A stretch of DNA of 64,000 bases from Desulfomonile tiedjei DSM 6799 (GTDB lineage: Bacteria > Desulfobacterota > Desulfomonilia > Desulfomonilales > Desulfomonilaceae): assembly GCF_000266945.1 (NCBI RefSeq), contig NC_018025.1:5832001-5896000 (forward strand), in the 5' to 3' direction. Every line of letters starts with the position of its first letter. Positions within the stretch are counted from its first letter, which is position 1. Of this stretch, positions 7,684 through 17,099 are shown piece by piece. The position numbers and the translations under genes are program-made. The notes below the pieces were generated by a model. The model had not been told where the DNA came from. It searched no databases and was given only the letters and a program-made list of their open reading frames with translations.

Positions 7684-9384
7684 ATGCAAAAGAGCATCGC
7701 GTTATCTAAATCTGTTCTTCCCGTCTGTGTTGCAGCAATCTTTGCTCTTACGGCTATCTTTCCGGTCTCGGGTTTAACTGCGGATAACACCATAACCAGG
7801 GGGTCTACCTCCGGACAGACGACCGCGAAGGGGTACGATCATCCCAATCAGTTTATCCACATGAGGCCTGCAAAAATAGCTGAAAACATGGAACCTGTGA
7901 TGCAGCATCCCGACCAGGACAAAGAAGCCCGGGAGAAATTGGCCGCACTCGAGAAGAAATTCGGAAAGAAACCGAATATTCTCATTTTTATCATGGATGA
8001 TGTCGGATGGATGGACCCGGGGTTCAACGGTGGCGGAGAGAGCGTGGGAAATCCCACGCCGACAATGGATCGGCTGGCACGAGACGGATTGGTTCTCACT
8101 TCAGCTTATTCCACGCCCAGTTGTACGCCTACCCGTGCCACGATTCATACCGGTCAGAATCCGCTTCATCACGGCCTCACTCGTCCCCCGATGTACGGGG
8201 AACCCGGCGGACTTGATGGCGCAGTCACAGTCGCTTCTGTCCTGCAGAAGCTTGGGTACGTCACACAGGGAGTAGGAAAATGGCACATGGGTGAGAATGA
8301 GGCCTCTCTCCCTCATAATGTGGGATACGACAACTATTATGGATTTCTCGGCGTGTCCGACATGTACACCGAATGGAGAGACACGTATTTCAACCCTGAA
8401 ATAGCATTGAGTCCGGGGCGCTTCGCTCTCATGCAAAAGCTCCCCTTCAACCACAACAATGTGCGATGCGTAAAAGGAGCAAAATCTTGCGAGAACCTGT
8501 ACGAAATCGATCTCACGACCATAAAGGATCTCGACCAGGACTGGGCAGCCTACAGTGAAAAGTTCATTCGGGACATGAAAGACAACACTAAGCCCTGGTT
8601 TTTGTACCATGCCACCCGAGGGTGTCATTTCGATAATTATCTGAATGATAAGTACGCAGGGAAATCTCCTGCCCGAACCGTGTACTCGGATTGTATGGTC
8701 GAGATGGACGATATTCTTGCCAGACTGGTAAAGACACTCGAAGAAACGGGCCAGCTTGAAAATACACTCATCCTTCTGACATCCGACAACGGCCCGGAAT
8801 GTGAAATTCCGCCGCATGGAAGAACTCCGTTTCGCGGCTGCAAAGGTTCGAATTGGGAAGGGGGCGTGCGGGTACCAACCTTTGTGTACTGGAAAGGAAT
8901 GGTTAAACCGAGACGATCCGACGGTCTTTTCGATCTGGCAGACCTTTTCAACACGTGTATTTCGCTGGCCGGCTCACCGGGGGCTGAAGTGGCGAAGTTC
9001 GTACCTGCAGATCGCTATGTGGACGGAATCGACCAGGCCTCTTTCCTGATCGGCGATCAGGGGCAATCGAACCGTCGAAGCATCATATATACCCTTAATC
9101 AATTCGTTGCGGGAGTGCGGGTGGATGAATTCAAAGGCCATCAAACCGTGGAACTCGAACGCGCGATTTACCCCAGGGGGTACACAGGAGGGTTCAGCGG
9201 CGCAATCATACCGTTGACCGGAGGAGCCACTGTTACGAATCTCTACACTGATCCGCAGGAAGACGTGAGCGAGGGGATTCGTCACATACCCATTGGCATT
9301 CTAATGAGTCAAGAGGGCAACAGGTATGCAGAAGTACTGAAGAAATTTCCGCCCAAAATAATAATCAAGTTCGGAACAAATTAA
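7684..9384 (+). CDS. Secreted sulfatase (arylsulfatase family)
   Basis: A 566-residue protein with an N-terminal signal peptide (hydrophobic residues 10-31), then the alkaline-phosphatase-like sulfatase fold. Metal-binding Asp105-Asp106 lie in MDDVGWMDPG. The formylglycine motif is Cys147 in CTPTRA, the Cys-type motif with Thr instead of the usual Ser at the fourth position. GKWHMGE and TSDNGPE are further active-site blocks. It should hydrolyse sulfate esters in the periplasm after maturation by an anaerobic sulfatase-maturating enzyme encoded elsewhere. ATG 7684 follows GGAGG at eight bases; the upstream ATG at 7669 overlaps that site. The substrate is unknown; a phosphonate or phosphate ester hydrolase is less likely given the Cys motif. 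Confidence 0.88.
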   Translation: MQKSIALSKSVLPVCVAAIFALTAIFPVSGLTADNTITRGSTSGQTTAKGYDHPNQFIHMRPAKIAENMEPVMQHPDQDKEAREKLAALEKKFGKKPNILIFIMDDVGWMDPGFNGGGESVGNPTPTMDRLARDGLVLTSAYSTPSCTPTRATIHTGQNPLHHGLTRPPMYGEPGGLDGAVTVASVLQKLGYVTQGVGKWHMGENEASLPHNVGYDNYYGFLGVSDMYTEWRDTYFNPEIALSPGRFALMQKLPFNHNNVRCVKGAKSCENLYEIDLTTIKDLDQDWAAYSEKFIRDMKDNTKPWFLYHATRGCHFDNYLNDKYAGKSPARTVYSDCMVEMDDILARLVKTLEETGQLENTLILLTSDNGPECEIPPHGRTPFRGCKGSNWEGGVRVPTFVYWKGMVKPRRSDGLFDLADLFNTCISLAGSPGAEVAKFVPADRYVDGIDQASFLIGDQGQSNRRSIIYTLNQFVAGVRVDEFKGHQTVELERAIYPRGYTGGFSGAIIPLTGGATVTNLYTDPQEDVSEGIRHIPIGILMSQEGNRYAEVLKKFPPKIIIKFGTN

Positions 9385-9516
9385 TACTGATTCGCTTTTC
9401 TTTTCATAATCCGGGAGGCTGAGGTATCCTTCGCTCCGGACGACGCAAAGCCGTCTAATTACTCCGCTCAGGACACCCCAGCCTTCGCTATCTTATGAAC
9501 ATCACTGAGAAATCCT
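9384..9516 (+). repeat. R1 interspersed repeat, copy b
   Basis: It begins ATACTGATTCGC at the last base of the sulfatase stop codon and matches copy a through CTTCGCTATCTTATG. The right end has decayed (GAGAAATCC instead of GCGAAATGG). Confidence 0.8.
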
Positions 9517-9584
9517 GTGGCTCTCCATCTCAACTAAAGACATGGTCCACTTACAAAAGGCTTCCTGTATTTCCTTGCGCGCCG

Positions 9585-10592
9585 TTATTCCTCCTCAGAG
9601 CCGTTGTAGACCTCTCCGGAGCATCCCCTGAATCTTCGCTGATATTCGTTCGGTCTCAAACCGGTAAGCCTGATAAATAGTTTTCTGAAAAATGGAATGT
9701 CTTCGTACCCAACTTGATAGGTGATTTCGCTGAAAGTCTGGGTACCTTCCTCCAACAAACTTTTGGCTCTTTCCACTCGCAATTTCTGCAAATAACCCAA
9801 TGGAGTCACTCCAAGTGACTGCCTGAAGCGCCGCTCCATGGATCGACGGCTCATGCGAAGTTCCCGGGCCAGCCGCTCGTAATCGATGTTCTCAGATGAA
9901 TGCTGTTGCAGCCAGTCCTGGGCTCTCACAACCAAAGGATCGCCGTGATCTTTCGGAAAGAAGAAATGCTCGTACGGAGCCTGCGATACTCTACCCATAT
10001 CCAGAATCATGGTTTTGGCGGACTGTACAGCCGCTTGTCGACCGCAGAATTTTTCCACCAGGTACAGAGAAAGGTCCAGACCTGCGCTTACCCCAGCCGA
10101 ACAATAGAGACGTCCGTGATCGAGATACATTTTGTCCTGTTCCAGTTTCACCTGCGGATATCTTTTGCGGAACAAGTCGGCAAACCCCCAGTGAAGAGTG
10201 GCAGATTTGCCGTCGAGCAGTCCGGTTTCGGACAACAGAAAGACACCTGTGCAAATACTGGCTACATGTGCCCCTCGATGGTAGTGATCGCGTATCCAGG
10301 GTACTAGTTCCGGATTCTTTTCAAGAATTCTGTCGATGTAGGTAGCCGAGGAGATGACAATCAGATCGGTTTGGTGAACATCCGTAATGCTGCAATGAGG
10401 TTGGATAGACACGTTATTCACCGATCTAATGGGTAGTCCGTCCGCCGAGGCGATTATCACGTCAAAGAACGGAGTCTGCGGAGATTTCGTCACTCGATTC
10501 CACAATCGTCCCGCCTGGTTGAAAATATCCATAGGTCCGAAAATGGTTGTTGCCATAGTGTTGTAAGGCGCAAGAATAGTGACTTTCTTCAT
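9585..10592 (-). CDS. GlxA/FtrA-type AraC family transcriptional regulator
   Basis: 335 residues. The N-terminal DJ-1/PfpI-like domain (about 1-185) has the elbow ASICTGVFLLSETGLLDG and TLHWGF typical of the GlxA group, where it senses ligands rather than catalyses. The C-terminal AraC domain has two helix-turn-helix units (IDYERLARELRMSRRSMERR and FSEITYQVGYEDIPFFRKLF), ending in GLRPNEYQRRF. ATG 10592 has GGAG eight bases upstream; a longer frame from 10628 has no ribosome site. It is divergent from the DUF3795 gene across a 141-bp shared promoter region, so it may regulate that gene. Confidence 0.88.
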   Translation of the reverse strand: MKKVTILAPYNTMATTIFGPMDIFNQAGRLWNRVTKSPQTPFFDVIIASADGLPIRSVNNVSIQPHCSITDVHQTDLIVISSATYIDRILEKNPELVPWIRDHYHRGAHVASICTGVFLLSETGLLDGKSATLHWGFADLFRKRYPQVKLEQDKMYLDHGRLYCSAGVSAGLDLSLYLVEKFCGRQAAVQSAKTMILDMGRVSQAPYEHFFFPKDHGDPLVVRAQDWLQQHSSENIDYERLARELRMSRRSMERRFRQSLGVTPLGYLQKLRVERAKSLLEEGTQTFSEITYQVGYEDIPFFRKLFIRLTGLRPNEYQRRFRGCSGEVYNGSEEE

Positions 10593-10733
10593 CGGTTTCT
10601 CCGGAAATGCAGAGAATGGCGATATCACCCACTAATATGACGATTATGCCACTTTCCTTCCGAACTGCAACAGGTATGATCGAAAGAGATACGCCCCGGA
10701 GAAGTAAGTATTTCAACCAAAGGAGAAAAGAGC

Positions 10734-11189
10734 ATGACCGATGAAGAAATCAAGGAGTCCATAGCTCCCTGCGGCCTCTGTTGCGAGACGTGTTTTGCAC
10801 ATGTGGACGGGGATATACGTACATTGAGCCTCAAACTCAAAGAGAAATTGGGAAATTTCCACCTCAACGCCAAACGATTCGAGACGCTTCTGGAAAACCC
10901 AATTTTCAGCAAGTATCCTGATTTCAAAGAGATGCTTGACTATTTTGCCGCGGAAAACTGCAGGGGATGTCGCAATGAACAATGCAAGTTATTTAGGAAT
11001 TGTGGAATACGCAAGTGTCACCAGGAAAAGCAGATAGATTTTTGCTATCAATGTGACCGGTTTCCCTGTGAGAAAACGAATTTCGATCCGGGCCTGCATA
11101 AAGCCTGGGTAATCATAAATGAAAAGATCAGGACAATCGGTATAGAACCCTATTGCCAAGGTGCCAGGACCCGATGCAGATATCCATGA
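10734..11189 (+). CDS. DUF3795-like cysteine-rich protein
   Basis: 151 residues with an N-terminal CGLCCETC cluster (Cys13, 16, 17, 20), a central CRGCRNEQC, then CGIRKCHQEK and CYQCDRFPC, followed by the helical end of the family. This cysteine layout is that of DUF3795, frequent in anaerobes; metal or Fe-S binding is inferred, and no biochemical role is known to me. AAAGGAGAAAAGAGC precedes the ATG. It is divergent from the AraC-type regulator. The C-terminal GARTRCRYP is slightly unusual. Confidence 0.8.
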   Translation: MTDEEIKESIAPCGLCCETCFAHVDGDIRTLSLKLKEKLGNFHLNAKRFETLLENPIFSKYPDFKEMLDYFAAENCRGCRNEQCKLFRNCGIRKCHQEKQIDFCYQCDRFPCEKTNFDPGLHKAWVIINEKIRTIGIEPYCQGARTRCRYP

Positions 11190-11287
11190 GTCTGACACGG
11201 TTGCAAAGTTTATCTCGGCCGGAAGGAATGCCCCCCACTCACATCGGTTGGATGCGCGCTTCGGCAATAAGCCGTCCCAAACGCAGT

Positions 11288-11315
11288 CGATCCGGGCTCA
11301 AAGAGACCCGGATCG
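11288..11315. other. Perfect 9-bp hairpin downstream of the DUF3795 gene
   Basis: CGATCCGGG (11288-11296) pairs with CCCGGATCG (11307-11315). No T-run follows on the plus strand, so it is a weak terminator candidate only. Confidence 0.4.
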
Positions 11316-11457
11316 ACCAAGAATCGTGCTCGCCTGTTGCTCAAATTATAGCTCAGAAAATGTTCCCGTCAACCATATTGCGCCCGATAATTGTGGACGT
11401 TTCGATCTCGACTCCAGGGAACAACCCTTCCCCCAGATGGTCGATGCCCCATACGAA

Positions 11458-11632
11458 TTCGCAAAATTAATCTCGATCGAGAATAGGAGTATTGGTGGGT
11501 GTCGGCCTCCGTGCCGGCACATCTTCAATATGATCAATAATATCGACGGAATGGACTGTTAAGGACGCCGCTCCCGCTAATAGCAAGTATTCGAGCGTAG
11601 GATAAGCGTCAGAATTTTCAGCAATCGCTCTA
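11458..11632 (+). repeat. R3 interspersed repeat, copy a
   Basis: It contains the R3 core AGGAGTATTGGTGGGTGTC, a GC-rich palindromic block, a GATCAATAATATCGA segment and the closing GCGTCAGAATTTTCAGCAAT. The same order recurs at 13113-13310 and 33137-33538. The left boundary is approximate. Confidence 0.75.
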
Positions 11633-11642
11633 TGGTCTTTTA

Positions 11643-11671
11643 CAAAAAAAAATGCCCGTTCGGAAACGGGC
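11643..11671 (-). terminator. Rho-independent terminator, minus strand
   Basis: On the minus strand GCCCGTT/AACGGGC forms a hairpin followed by a run of nine T (11643-11652 read in reverse). It would end transcription of the 11881-12720 nuclease gene about 210 bp past its stop. Confidence 0.75.
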
Positions 11672-11880
11672 CAAAGGAAGGATTAGGTTTGGTTTGTCGC
11701 TGGCCGTGAAAAAACCATTTTTTTAGATGGTTGTCAAGTTTTTTTAAATAATCTTGTTAAAAAATATGAAGCACAATGACGGCTTTTGCGATAAGTAACT
11801 GAAAACACGTAAATGAGGCAATAGTAAAACACATCGTTTGACCTCGTTTACTCCCCCCGATTTCGTTGCTGGCGGCGACA

Positions 11881-12720
11881 TTAAGAAGATGTGTGTTCTA
11901 TGTACGAAATTATGCGCTCGACGGTTTCCAGGTCTGCGCGAAACGGGTTTTCCACGGCTTCCGGAAGGCTCAAGCAGTGCGTATCAGCGAATGGGGTTCC
12001 CTGGACCTTCAGATTGTACGCGCTCACCATGAGGAATTCGAGGTTTACCGCATCGAGCACATTGTATGCGAGGAGGGTTTCGAGAGCCTTGTCGTTTTTG
12101 TTCTCTCGGAAATCTCTCCAGAGGAGCACGGCAAAATAGCCGTTTACTCCATCAAGTTCTCTGCGGTCGATCCCGAATTTTTTCTCGCATCCCTTGAGCC
12201 CACCGGTATAGCCGAGGCTCTTCAAGAGAAATCTCAGGTCGATATGGACGTGATTCATGGGAACATGGAGATACTGTTCTATGAATGGCACGTCGAAACA
12301 AACGCCATTGTACGTCACCAGCACCTTATACTGAGATATATCTTGACGAAATTGCTCCAGGTTCTCACCTGTTACATAATATCTGACGATCTTGCCGTCG
12401 AATAACGCGATGGTGGTCACGCGCGCGCGATGACCGGCCAAACCGTTGGTCTCAATATCCAGGTACGCTGTGGAATCGCGAAATTCAGGAAAGATTCGCC
12501 ACAAACAGTCGGAAGGGAGATGATCGCCGAAATAACCGGGATCTCTTTGCTCCATGTACTGGAGAGATTCCTCCATCCGACTTTGCAGAAAAGGATATCG
12601 TCGTTGCACGTCCGATGGGGCGGATAGTGCATCTTCCCAGCGCAAAAGTCCCTGAGACCAAAGTTTGGCTTCTGATTTCAGCCCAATTCCCGGCACATGA
12701 CAAAAGGTATTAAGGAGCAT
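11881..12720 (-). CDS. YprB-like ribonuclease H-fold (DEDD) exonuclease
   Basis: A 279-residue protein of the RNase_H_2/YprB group, a predicted 3'-5' exonuclease on nucleic acid in the cytosol. Acidic residues fit the DEDD scheme: Asp88 and Glu90 in YLDIETNGL, Asp143 in TYNGVCFDVPF, Asp161, and Asp223 in YNVLDAVNL. The N-terminus (FCHVPGIGLKSEAKLWSQG) resembles a helix-hairpin-helix DNA-contact loop and is followed by a short helical segment. It is a single gene with its own terminator at 11643. The exact substrate is unknown. Confidence 0.8.
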   Translation of the reverse strand: MLLNTFCHVPGIGLKSEAKLWSQGLLRWEDALSAPSDVQRRYPFLQSRMEESLQYMEQRDPGYFGDHLPSDCLWRIFPEFRDSTAYLDIETNGLAGHRARVTTIALFDGKIVRYYVTGENLEQFRQDISQYKVLVTYNGVCFDVPFIEQYLHVPMNHVHIDLRFLLKSLGYTGGLKGCEKKFGIDRRELDGVNGYFAVLLWRDFRENKNDKALETLLAYNVLDAVNLEFLMVSAYNLKVQGTPFADTHCLSLPEAVENPFRADLETVERIISYIEHTSS

Positions 12721-13112
12721 CCGGTTTCCATATCCGCAATGATCTATTGTCCTGCAATGCTGCAGCCGATGCGGGATTCATTGCATATCTGGTCATTTGA
12801 AGCATTTCTACAATTCATACCATAATTTTGCCGATTTGTATGGCAGTACGGTTCAAACCTTTTTTAGATAGTCTTGAAAAAAGCCTTCCCCGAAAACCGT
12901 TTTCGGAGGATAAACAAAGGAATCCTCATGAGCGCCAGGAATTTGTCATCAGACTGAATCCAAAAAATTCGTGAGATTCGTGGAATAACGATCGATAAAC
13001 AGGTGAAGAACCAAAGGTTTGATACCGCGTCTCGTAAGCTGGAGGAAACCGGATGATTTGCCGGGAAAAATCGGATGGAGGGGCATGCGACCGGCCGCTG
13101 TTTGTGCTGAAG
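12721..13112. other. Intergenic, no gene recognised
   Basis: This is the upstream region of the nuclease gene. It is AT-rich with no coding signal on either strand that I can support, and runs into R3 copy b. Confidence 0.5.
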
Positions 13113-13310
13113 TATAGAAAACTGCACGTTTTCTTGAGAATGATCGTTTTCACTTTGAGATAGGAGTATTGGTGGGTGTCGGCCTCCGTGCCGACACATC
13201 TTCAATATGATCAATGATATCGATAGAATGGACCGATAGAGACGCCGATCCCCACTAATAGCTTTTATTCGAGCGTAGGATGAGCGTCAGAATTTTTGGC
13301 AATTGTTATA
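13113..13310 (+). repeat. R3 interspersed repeat, copy b
   Basis: 198 bp bounded by TATAG at 13113 and TTATA at 13306-13310. The core ATTGGTGGGTGTCGGCCTCC and the end GTCAGAATTTTTGGCAATTG match other R3 copies. Its right end touches the stop codon of the barrel remnant on the other strand. Confidence 0.75.
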
Positions 13311-13480
13311 ATTTGACCCGATAACCGACGACGAGTCCCCGCCCGAAGCTGTAAGGCACCAGCCACAATCCACGGCCAGCCCATTATCGGCTATTCCGTC
13401 GTAAGATTGACTTGGCGTCCCGGGGTTTGGAGGGACTTTCTCTACAAAGAGGTCCCCCCAATATTCCTTGTCAATAATGG
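13306..13480 (-). pseudogene. 3' remnant of an outer-membrane beta-barrel gene
   Basis: Read on the minus strand, one frame ends PYSFGRGLVVGYRVKL then TAA at 13306-13308, a typical alternating barrel C-terminus. The preceding sequence stays open in a different frame (EYWGDLFVEKVPPNPGTPSQ, then SYDGIADNGLA), so a frameshift near 13375-13385 is needed to join them. No start is left: the 5' part is replaced by the end of pstS. A porin next to pstS would make sense as a phosphate porin, but too little remains to say so. Confidence 0.5.
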
Positions 13481-13482
13481 TA

Positions 13483-14610
13483 TTATTCGCCGCGTTTGGA
13501 GGTTTTTGTCTCCCACACCGGCTGACCGCTCGATGAGATCTCTTTTTTCCAGTTGGATTCGACCATATCGTACACTTTGTCGGGGATAGGTACATAATGC
13601 AGACTGATAGCTTGTTGAGCCCCATTTTTGAAGCACCAGTCGAAGAACTTCAAGAGAGCTTTTGCCTTCTGTGCATCGGCTTGATCTTTGTGAACCAGAA
13701 TGTATGAAGCGCCGGTAATGGGCCAACTCTTTTCCCCAGGCTGGTTGACCAGGACCATGTAGAAACCCGCGGCATTCTTCCAATCAGCGTTTGCACAGCT
13801 CGACTGGAAAGCTTCAATCGTCGGCGATATGAATCTGCCGGTGCTGTTCTGCAGAAGCGCGTATTTCAACCTCTGCTTCAATGCATATGCGAACTCGACA
13901 TATCCTATCGATCCGGAAGTTTTCGCAACCAATGAGGAAACACCTTCATTGCCTTTGGCACCCAATCCGGTCGGCCAGGAAACAGTTTTTCCAGAGCCGA
14001 TTTTCGATTTCCATTCTTCTGATACTTCAGTGAGATACGTCGTAAAAATCCAGGTTGTTCCCGATCCATCGGCTCTGTGGACGACCGTGATCTCCTCATC
14101 CGGCAATTTCAGGTCCGGGTTTACTGCAAGGATTCTTCGATCGTTCCAGCTTTTGATTTTTCCAAGATAAATGTCTGAAATGAGTTCGGGAGTCAGCCTG
14201 AGTTTTCCTCTGCGGACGCCTTCTATATTCACTACGGGGACGACTCCGCCCATGATCATGGGAAATTGTATGAGTCCTTCCTTGTCCAATTCCGCTGCTT
14301 TCATCGGTTCGTCGGATGCGCCGAAATCAACAGATTTCGCCTTGATTTGAGCTATTCCGCCTCCAGATCCGATAGACTGGTAGTTGATTTTCAGTCCCGA
14401 AATCTGGCTGTAGCTGTTACCCCATTTGGAATAAACCGGGTAAGGGAAAGAAGCGCCGGCGCCGCTCACCGATTCGACTTCAGCGGCGAAAACCCTGGGC
14501 ACGGCTGTCATAGACAGAGCAAGACATGCCATGAATGCCAGAGCGATAGCAGCAGTCATTGCCCATGATGCCCTTTTGCCACGTGCGGTCACATACATGA
14601 ATTTCTCCAT
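13483..14610 (-). CDS. pstS: PstS phosphate ABC transporter substrate-binding protein
   Basis: A 375-residue periplasmic phosphate-binding protein delivering phosphate to PstCAB. After a signal peptide (hydrophobic core about 17-42) come the PstS blocks: GAGASFPYPVYSKW, YQSIGSGGGI, FGASDEPM, HRADGSGTTWIFT, SIGYVEFAYA and a C-terminal FFDWCFKNGAQQA. The Ser/Gly/Thr phosphate loops are intact. An AGGAGG site lies 5' of the ATG. No pstC, pstA or pstB is in the window, so the permease is elsewhere. It is divergent from the ankyrin gene's neighbours and about 1.8 kb from phoBRU. I saw no convincing Pho box. Confidence 0.93.
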   Translation of the reverse strand: MEKFMYVTARGKRASWAMTAAIALAFMACLALSMTAVPRVFAAEVESVSGAGASFPYPVYSKWGNSYSQISGLKINYQSIGSGGGIAQIKAKSVDFGASDEPMKAAELDKEGLIQFPMIMGGVVPVVNIEGVRRGKLRLTPELISDIYLGKIKSWNDRRILAVNPDLKLPDEEITVVHRADGSGTTWIFTTYLTEVSEEWKSKIGSGKTVSWPTGLGAKGNEGVSSLVAKTSGSIGYVEFAYALKQRLKYALLQNSTGRFISPTIEAFQSSCANADWKNAAGFYMVLVNQPGEKSWPITGASYILVHKDQADAQKAKALLKFFDWCFKNGAQQAISLHYVPIPDKVYDMVESNWKKEISSSGQPVWETKTSKRGE

Positions 14611-14832
14611 ACGTGTCCTCCTTTTTTGAATGGACCTAGAAATAATTTCGGGGGGAAATGCCTCTTCTACACCAAAAGAAAACCCCGGACTGAAGCGAAC
14701 CAGGGAATAGATTTGTCGCTATTTTTCACACAGGCTGTAAAGACATTGCTAATGGCAGGTTAGAACTTTATAAACATCGATCCGGTGCAATGGGGCTTGT
14801 CAAATTCGGCCGTTTACGCATTTCAGTCCACT

Positions 14833-15648
14833 TTATGCAGCGCTTCCAAAATTCAATCCGGTATTCTTCTTTCGAACCGCAAAAAATGCGCTTATTTCAT
14901 GCCGAACCATTCGACGAGCGATGGTATCTGCCGTGTCTCCGTGAATGTCTTTCTGGCTGACATCGGAACCATGATCCATGAGAAGGCGGACCATTTCCAG
15001 GTGCCCCGCTCCGGCAGCGAGCATCAATGCCGTCTTTCCATCCAGGGATTTGCAGTTGACATTCGCACCCCTATGGATAAGCAATTCCGCGGTTTCCACC
15101 GACCCCGAAAGCGCTGCTTCCATAACGGCTGTTTTTCCATACCGGTTGCAAGCATTGATGTCTGCTCCCGATTCAACCAATAGTTCGACAACGTCCGTTT
15201 GTCCGGTAATGCAAGCTGCAAGGAGTGCTGTTGTCCCGTACTTATTGCAGATATGGATGTCTGCGCCTCTGCGAAGAAGCAAACTTACCAATTGAGGATG
15301 TCCGGCCAGGGAAGCTTCCATCAGAGCCGTCCGCCCATCATTGTCTTGAGCGTTTATCTCCGCACCGAAATCCAGGAGATCCCTGGCAGTCTCAAGCTGT
15401 CCTGCCAGACTTGCCGTAATCAGAGGTGTGGATCCCAAAATACGTTCACGGGAGTTTACATTTATTCCAAGCTCGAGCAAAATTCGTACACGAAGGCTGT
15501 CCCCATCCAGAGAAGCCCTGATCAGGACATCGGTAGCACATTCAAGAGATTTGCGGTAATCAAATGAGGTAGATCCTTCACTTACTGATCCATTACGAAT
15601 CTTCCTACTAATAGGACATTTCACTTTGTTAATTTTCGAATCGGGCAT
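14833..15648 (-). CDS. Ankyrin-repeat protein
   Basis: 271 residues. A short basic N-terminus without signal peptide is followed by about six ankyrin repeats (about residues 38-250) with repeated signatures GSTPLITASLAG, GRTALMEASLAG, GTTALLAACITG, GKTAVMEAALSG and GKTALMLAAGAG. They form a protein-binding scaffold, probably cytosolic; the partner is unknown. A GAGGTG site precedes the ATG. It is transcribed towards pstS from 222 bp away and could share a transcript with it. The adjacent repeat units are similar, suggesting internal duplication. Confidence 0.88.
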   Translation of the reverse strand: MPDSKINKVKCPISRKIRNGSVSEGSTSFDYRKSLECATDVLIRASLDGDSLRVRILLELGINVNSRERILGSTPLITASLAGQLETARDLLDFGAEINAQDNDGRTALMEASLAGHPQLVSLLLRRGADIHICNKYGTTALLAACITGQTDVVELLVESGADINACNRYGKTAVMEAALSGSVETAELLIHRGANVNCKSLDGKTALMLAAGAGHLEMVRLLMDHGSDVSQKDIHGDTADTIARRMVRHEISAFFAVRKKNTGLNFGSAA

Positions 15649-15778
15649 CGTTCACCTCAAATATAATGTAGAATCCATAACAGGTTAGAAACGTTCTGCT
15701 AAGATTGCATGAGGATTGGAAAAAATCTTCGCTAGTTCCGCCTCCCTCAAGCGACCTGATGTGCAGAATACCAGTGTC

Positions 15779-15860
15779 ATACTATTTCGCAGTTATGCAT
15801 ATAAGATAGCGAAGGATACCTCCAGCCTCTCAGATTAAGAAAAGAAAAGTGAATCGGTAT
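15779..15860 (-). repeat. R1 interspersed repeat, copy c, internally deleted
   Basis: 82 bp, reverse orientation, with intact ends ATACTATTTCGC and GTGAATCGGTAT. It lacks the central ~53 bp that other copies carry between GCGAAGG and GGATACC. The rest of 15649-16003 shows no gene. Confidence 0.8.
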
Positions 15861-16003
15861 CATATGCCGCAGATGTATCATTGTCTTTTGTTTAGACGGA
15901 TTCATTACATACTCACGAAATCCGAATGCGATCCTAACAAAGTGCTGTTGTATTTGTACGGGCTTGGCTTGTATTCCGAGAGGATGAAGGGAGGTATGAA
16001 AGA

Positions 16004-16231
16004 ATGGGAGTGCTACCTGTTCCTGAGGAAGTGAGATCCATGCATGCAAAAATCGATCGTGTTCTCGATACAGTCTATATGCAAAACAAAGCTCTGGAGA
16101 AGATAATAGGAAGGCTCGACGAGTTCGAAGCTACTCAGAAAGATTTGCATGAATTGAGCCGAGAATTAAGGCACGTAAAGAATTCGTTGATAACAATAAA
16201 AGATTGTCTGCGGTTTGACGCAGTTTCTTGA
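16004..16231 (+). CDS. Small coiled-coil protein, unknown function
   Basis: 75 residues, highly charged and helical, with heptad-like spacing of Leu/Ile from MHAKIDRVLDTVYMQNKALE through LRHVKNSLITIKDCL, so a short coiled coil is likely. It has no signal or membrane segment. GGAGGT lies eight bases before the ATG at 16004. It is just upstream of phoB on the same strand (175 bp). No family recognised. Confidence 0.55.
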   Translation: MGVLPVPEEVRSMHAKIDRVLDTVYMQNKALEKIIGRLDEFEATQKDLHELSRELRHVKNSLITIKDCLRFDAVS

Positions 16232-16406
16232 GAGAGTGCGGTTGCAGGTCGGAAGCATTTAGAAATATGGCCGACATGAAAATCCAAGCGGATACAACGA
16301 CGGCTTATGTGAAATGTTTCCGTTTGCTTCTGAAAATCATCCGCATTACAATTCGCTTAACCGTCTCATTATGAGTACGATTCCGATGATATCGCGAGGG
16401 ATAACG

Positions 16407-17099
16407 ATGGCCAGAGAAAAGGTCCTCGTCGTTGATGATGAAGAAGATATACTCGAGTTAGTACGATACAACCTTTCCAAAGACGGGTATCAGGTTACGT
16501 CAGCTCTTTCCGGTGAAACAGCTCTTAAGAAAGCCAAGGAAGAAAGTCCGGATCTGGTGCTCCTGGATCTTATGCTTCCGGGAGTTGACGGTCTCGATGT
16601 ATGTAAGGAATTGAAACGCGATCCCGCCACCGCCGCAATCCCGATCGTAATGCTTACGGCCAAAGGCGAGGATGCAGACGTGGTGACAGGGCTCGAATTG
16701 GGCGCTGACGATTACATTACCAAACCTTTCAGTCCCCGCGTGCTTCTCGCACGAATAAAAGCAGTACTGCGACGGCGAAAACAACACCAGGCCAGCGAAG
16801 ATACGGTTCTTCGCATTCATGACCTGGTTATCGATCCTACACGTCATGAAGTCCTGGTGAAGAACGTTTCCATGACTCTTACGGCAACAGAGTTCAGGAT
16901 TCTTCACTTCCTTGCCAGGCGCCCGGGATGGGTTTTCAGTCGAGACCAGATCATCACCGGCGTGAAAGGAGACGATTACCCTGTAACGGACCGGTCTGTG
17001 GATGTACAGATAGTCGGTTTGCGCAAAAAGCTGGGATCTGCAGGAAATCACATAGAAACTGTCCGGGGCGTGGGTTACAGATTTAAGGAAGCAACCTGA
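16407..17099 (+). CDS. phoB: PhoB-type response regulator
   Basis: 230-residue OmpR/PhoB-family regulator. The receiver domain has acidic Asp10/Asp11, phospho-acceptor Asp54 (VLLDLMLPG), Thr84 and Lys106 (DYITKPFSP). The C-terminal winged helix carries LTATEFRILHFLARRPGWVFSR and the RSVDVQIVGLRKKLG recognition region. ATG 16407 follows GCGAGGG; a longer frame from 16314 would add a non-homologous tail. With phoR and phoU downstream it should run the phosphate-starvation response; PhoB naming rests on that context. Confidence 0.9.
   Translation: MAREKVLVVDDEEDILELVRYNLSKDGYQVTSALSGETALKKAKEESPDLVLLDLMLPGVDGLDVCKELKRDPATAAIPIVMLTAKGEDADVVTGLELGADDYITKPFSPRVLLARIKAVLRRRKQHQASEDTVLRIHDLVIDPTRHEVLVKNVSMTLTATEFRILHFLARRPGWVFSRDQIITGVKGDDYPVTDRSVDVQIVGLRKKLGSAGNHIETVRGVGYRFKEAT

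Noticed and set aside
8101-8817. 238-codon minus-strand frame inside the sulfatase gene
   Set aside because: Shadow of a well-supported gene; no homology-like motifs.
12864-13214. 116-codon minus-strand frame sharing its N-terminus with a frame at 11346-11537
   Set aside because: The shared start is only the R3 repeat read in reverse; not a gene family.
14611-14830. Possible Pho box upstream of pstS
   Set aside because: Only a loose match (CTTTACA..GTGTGA); not enough to call.
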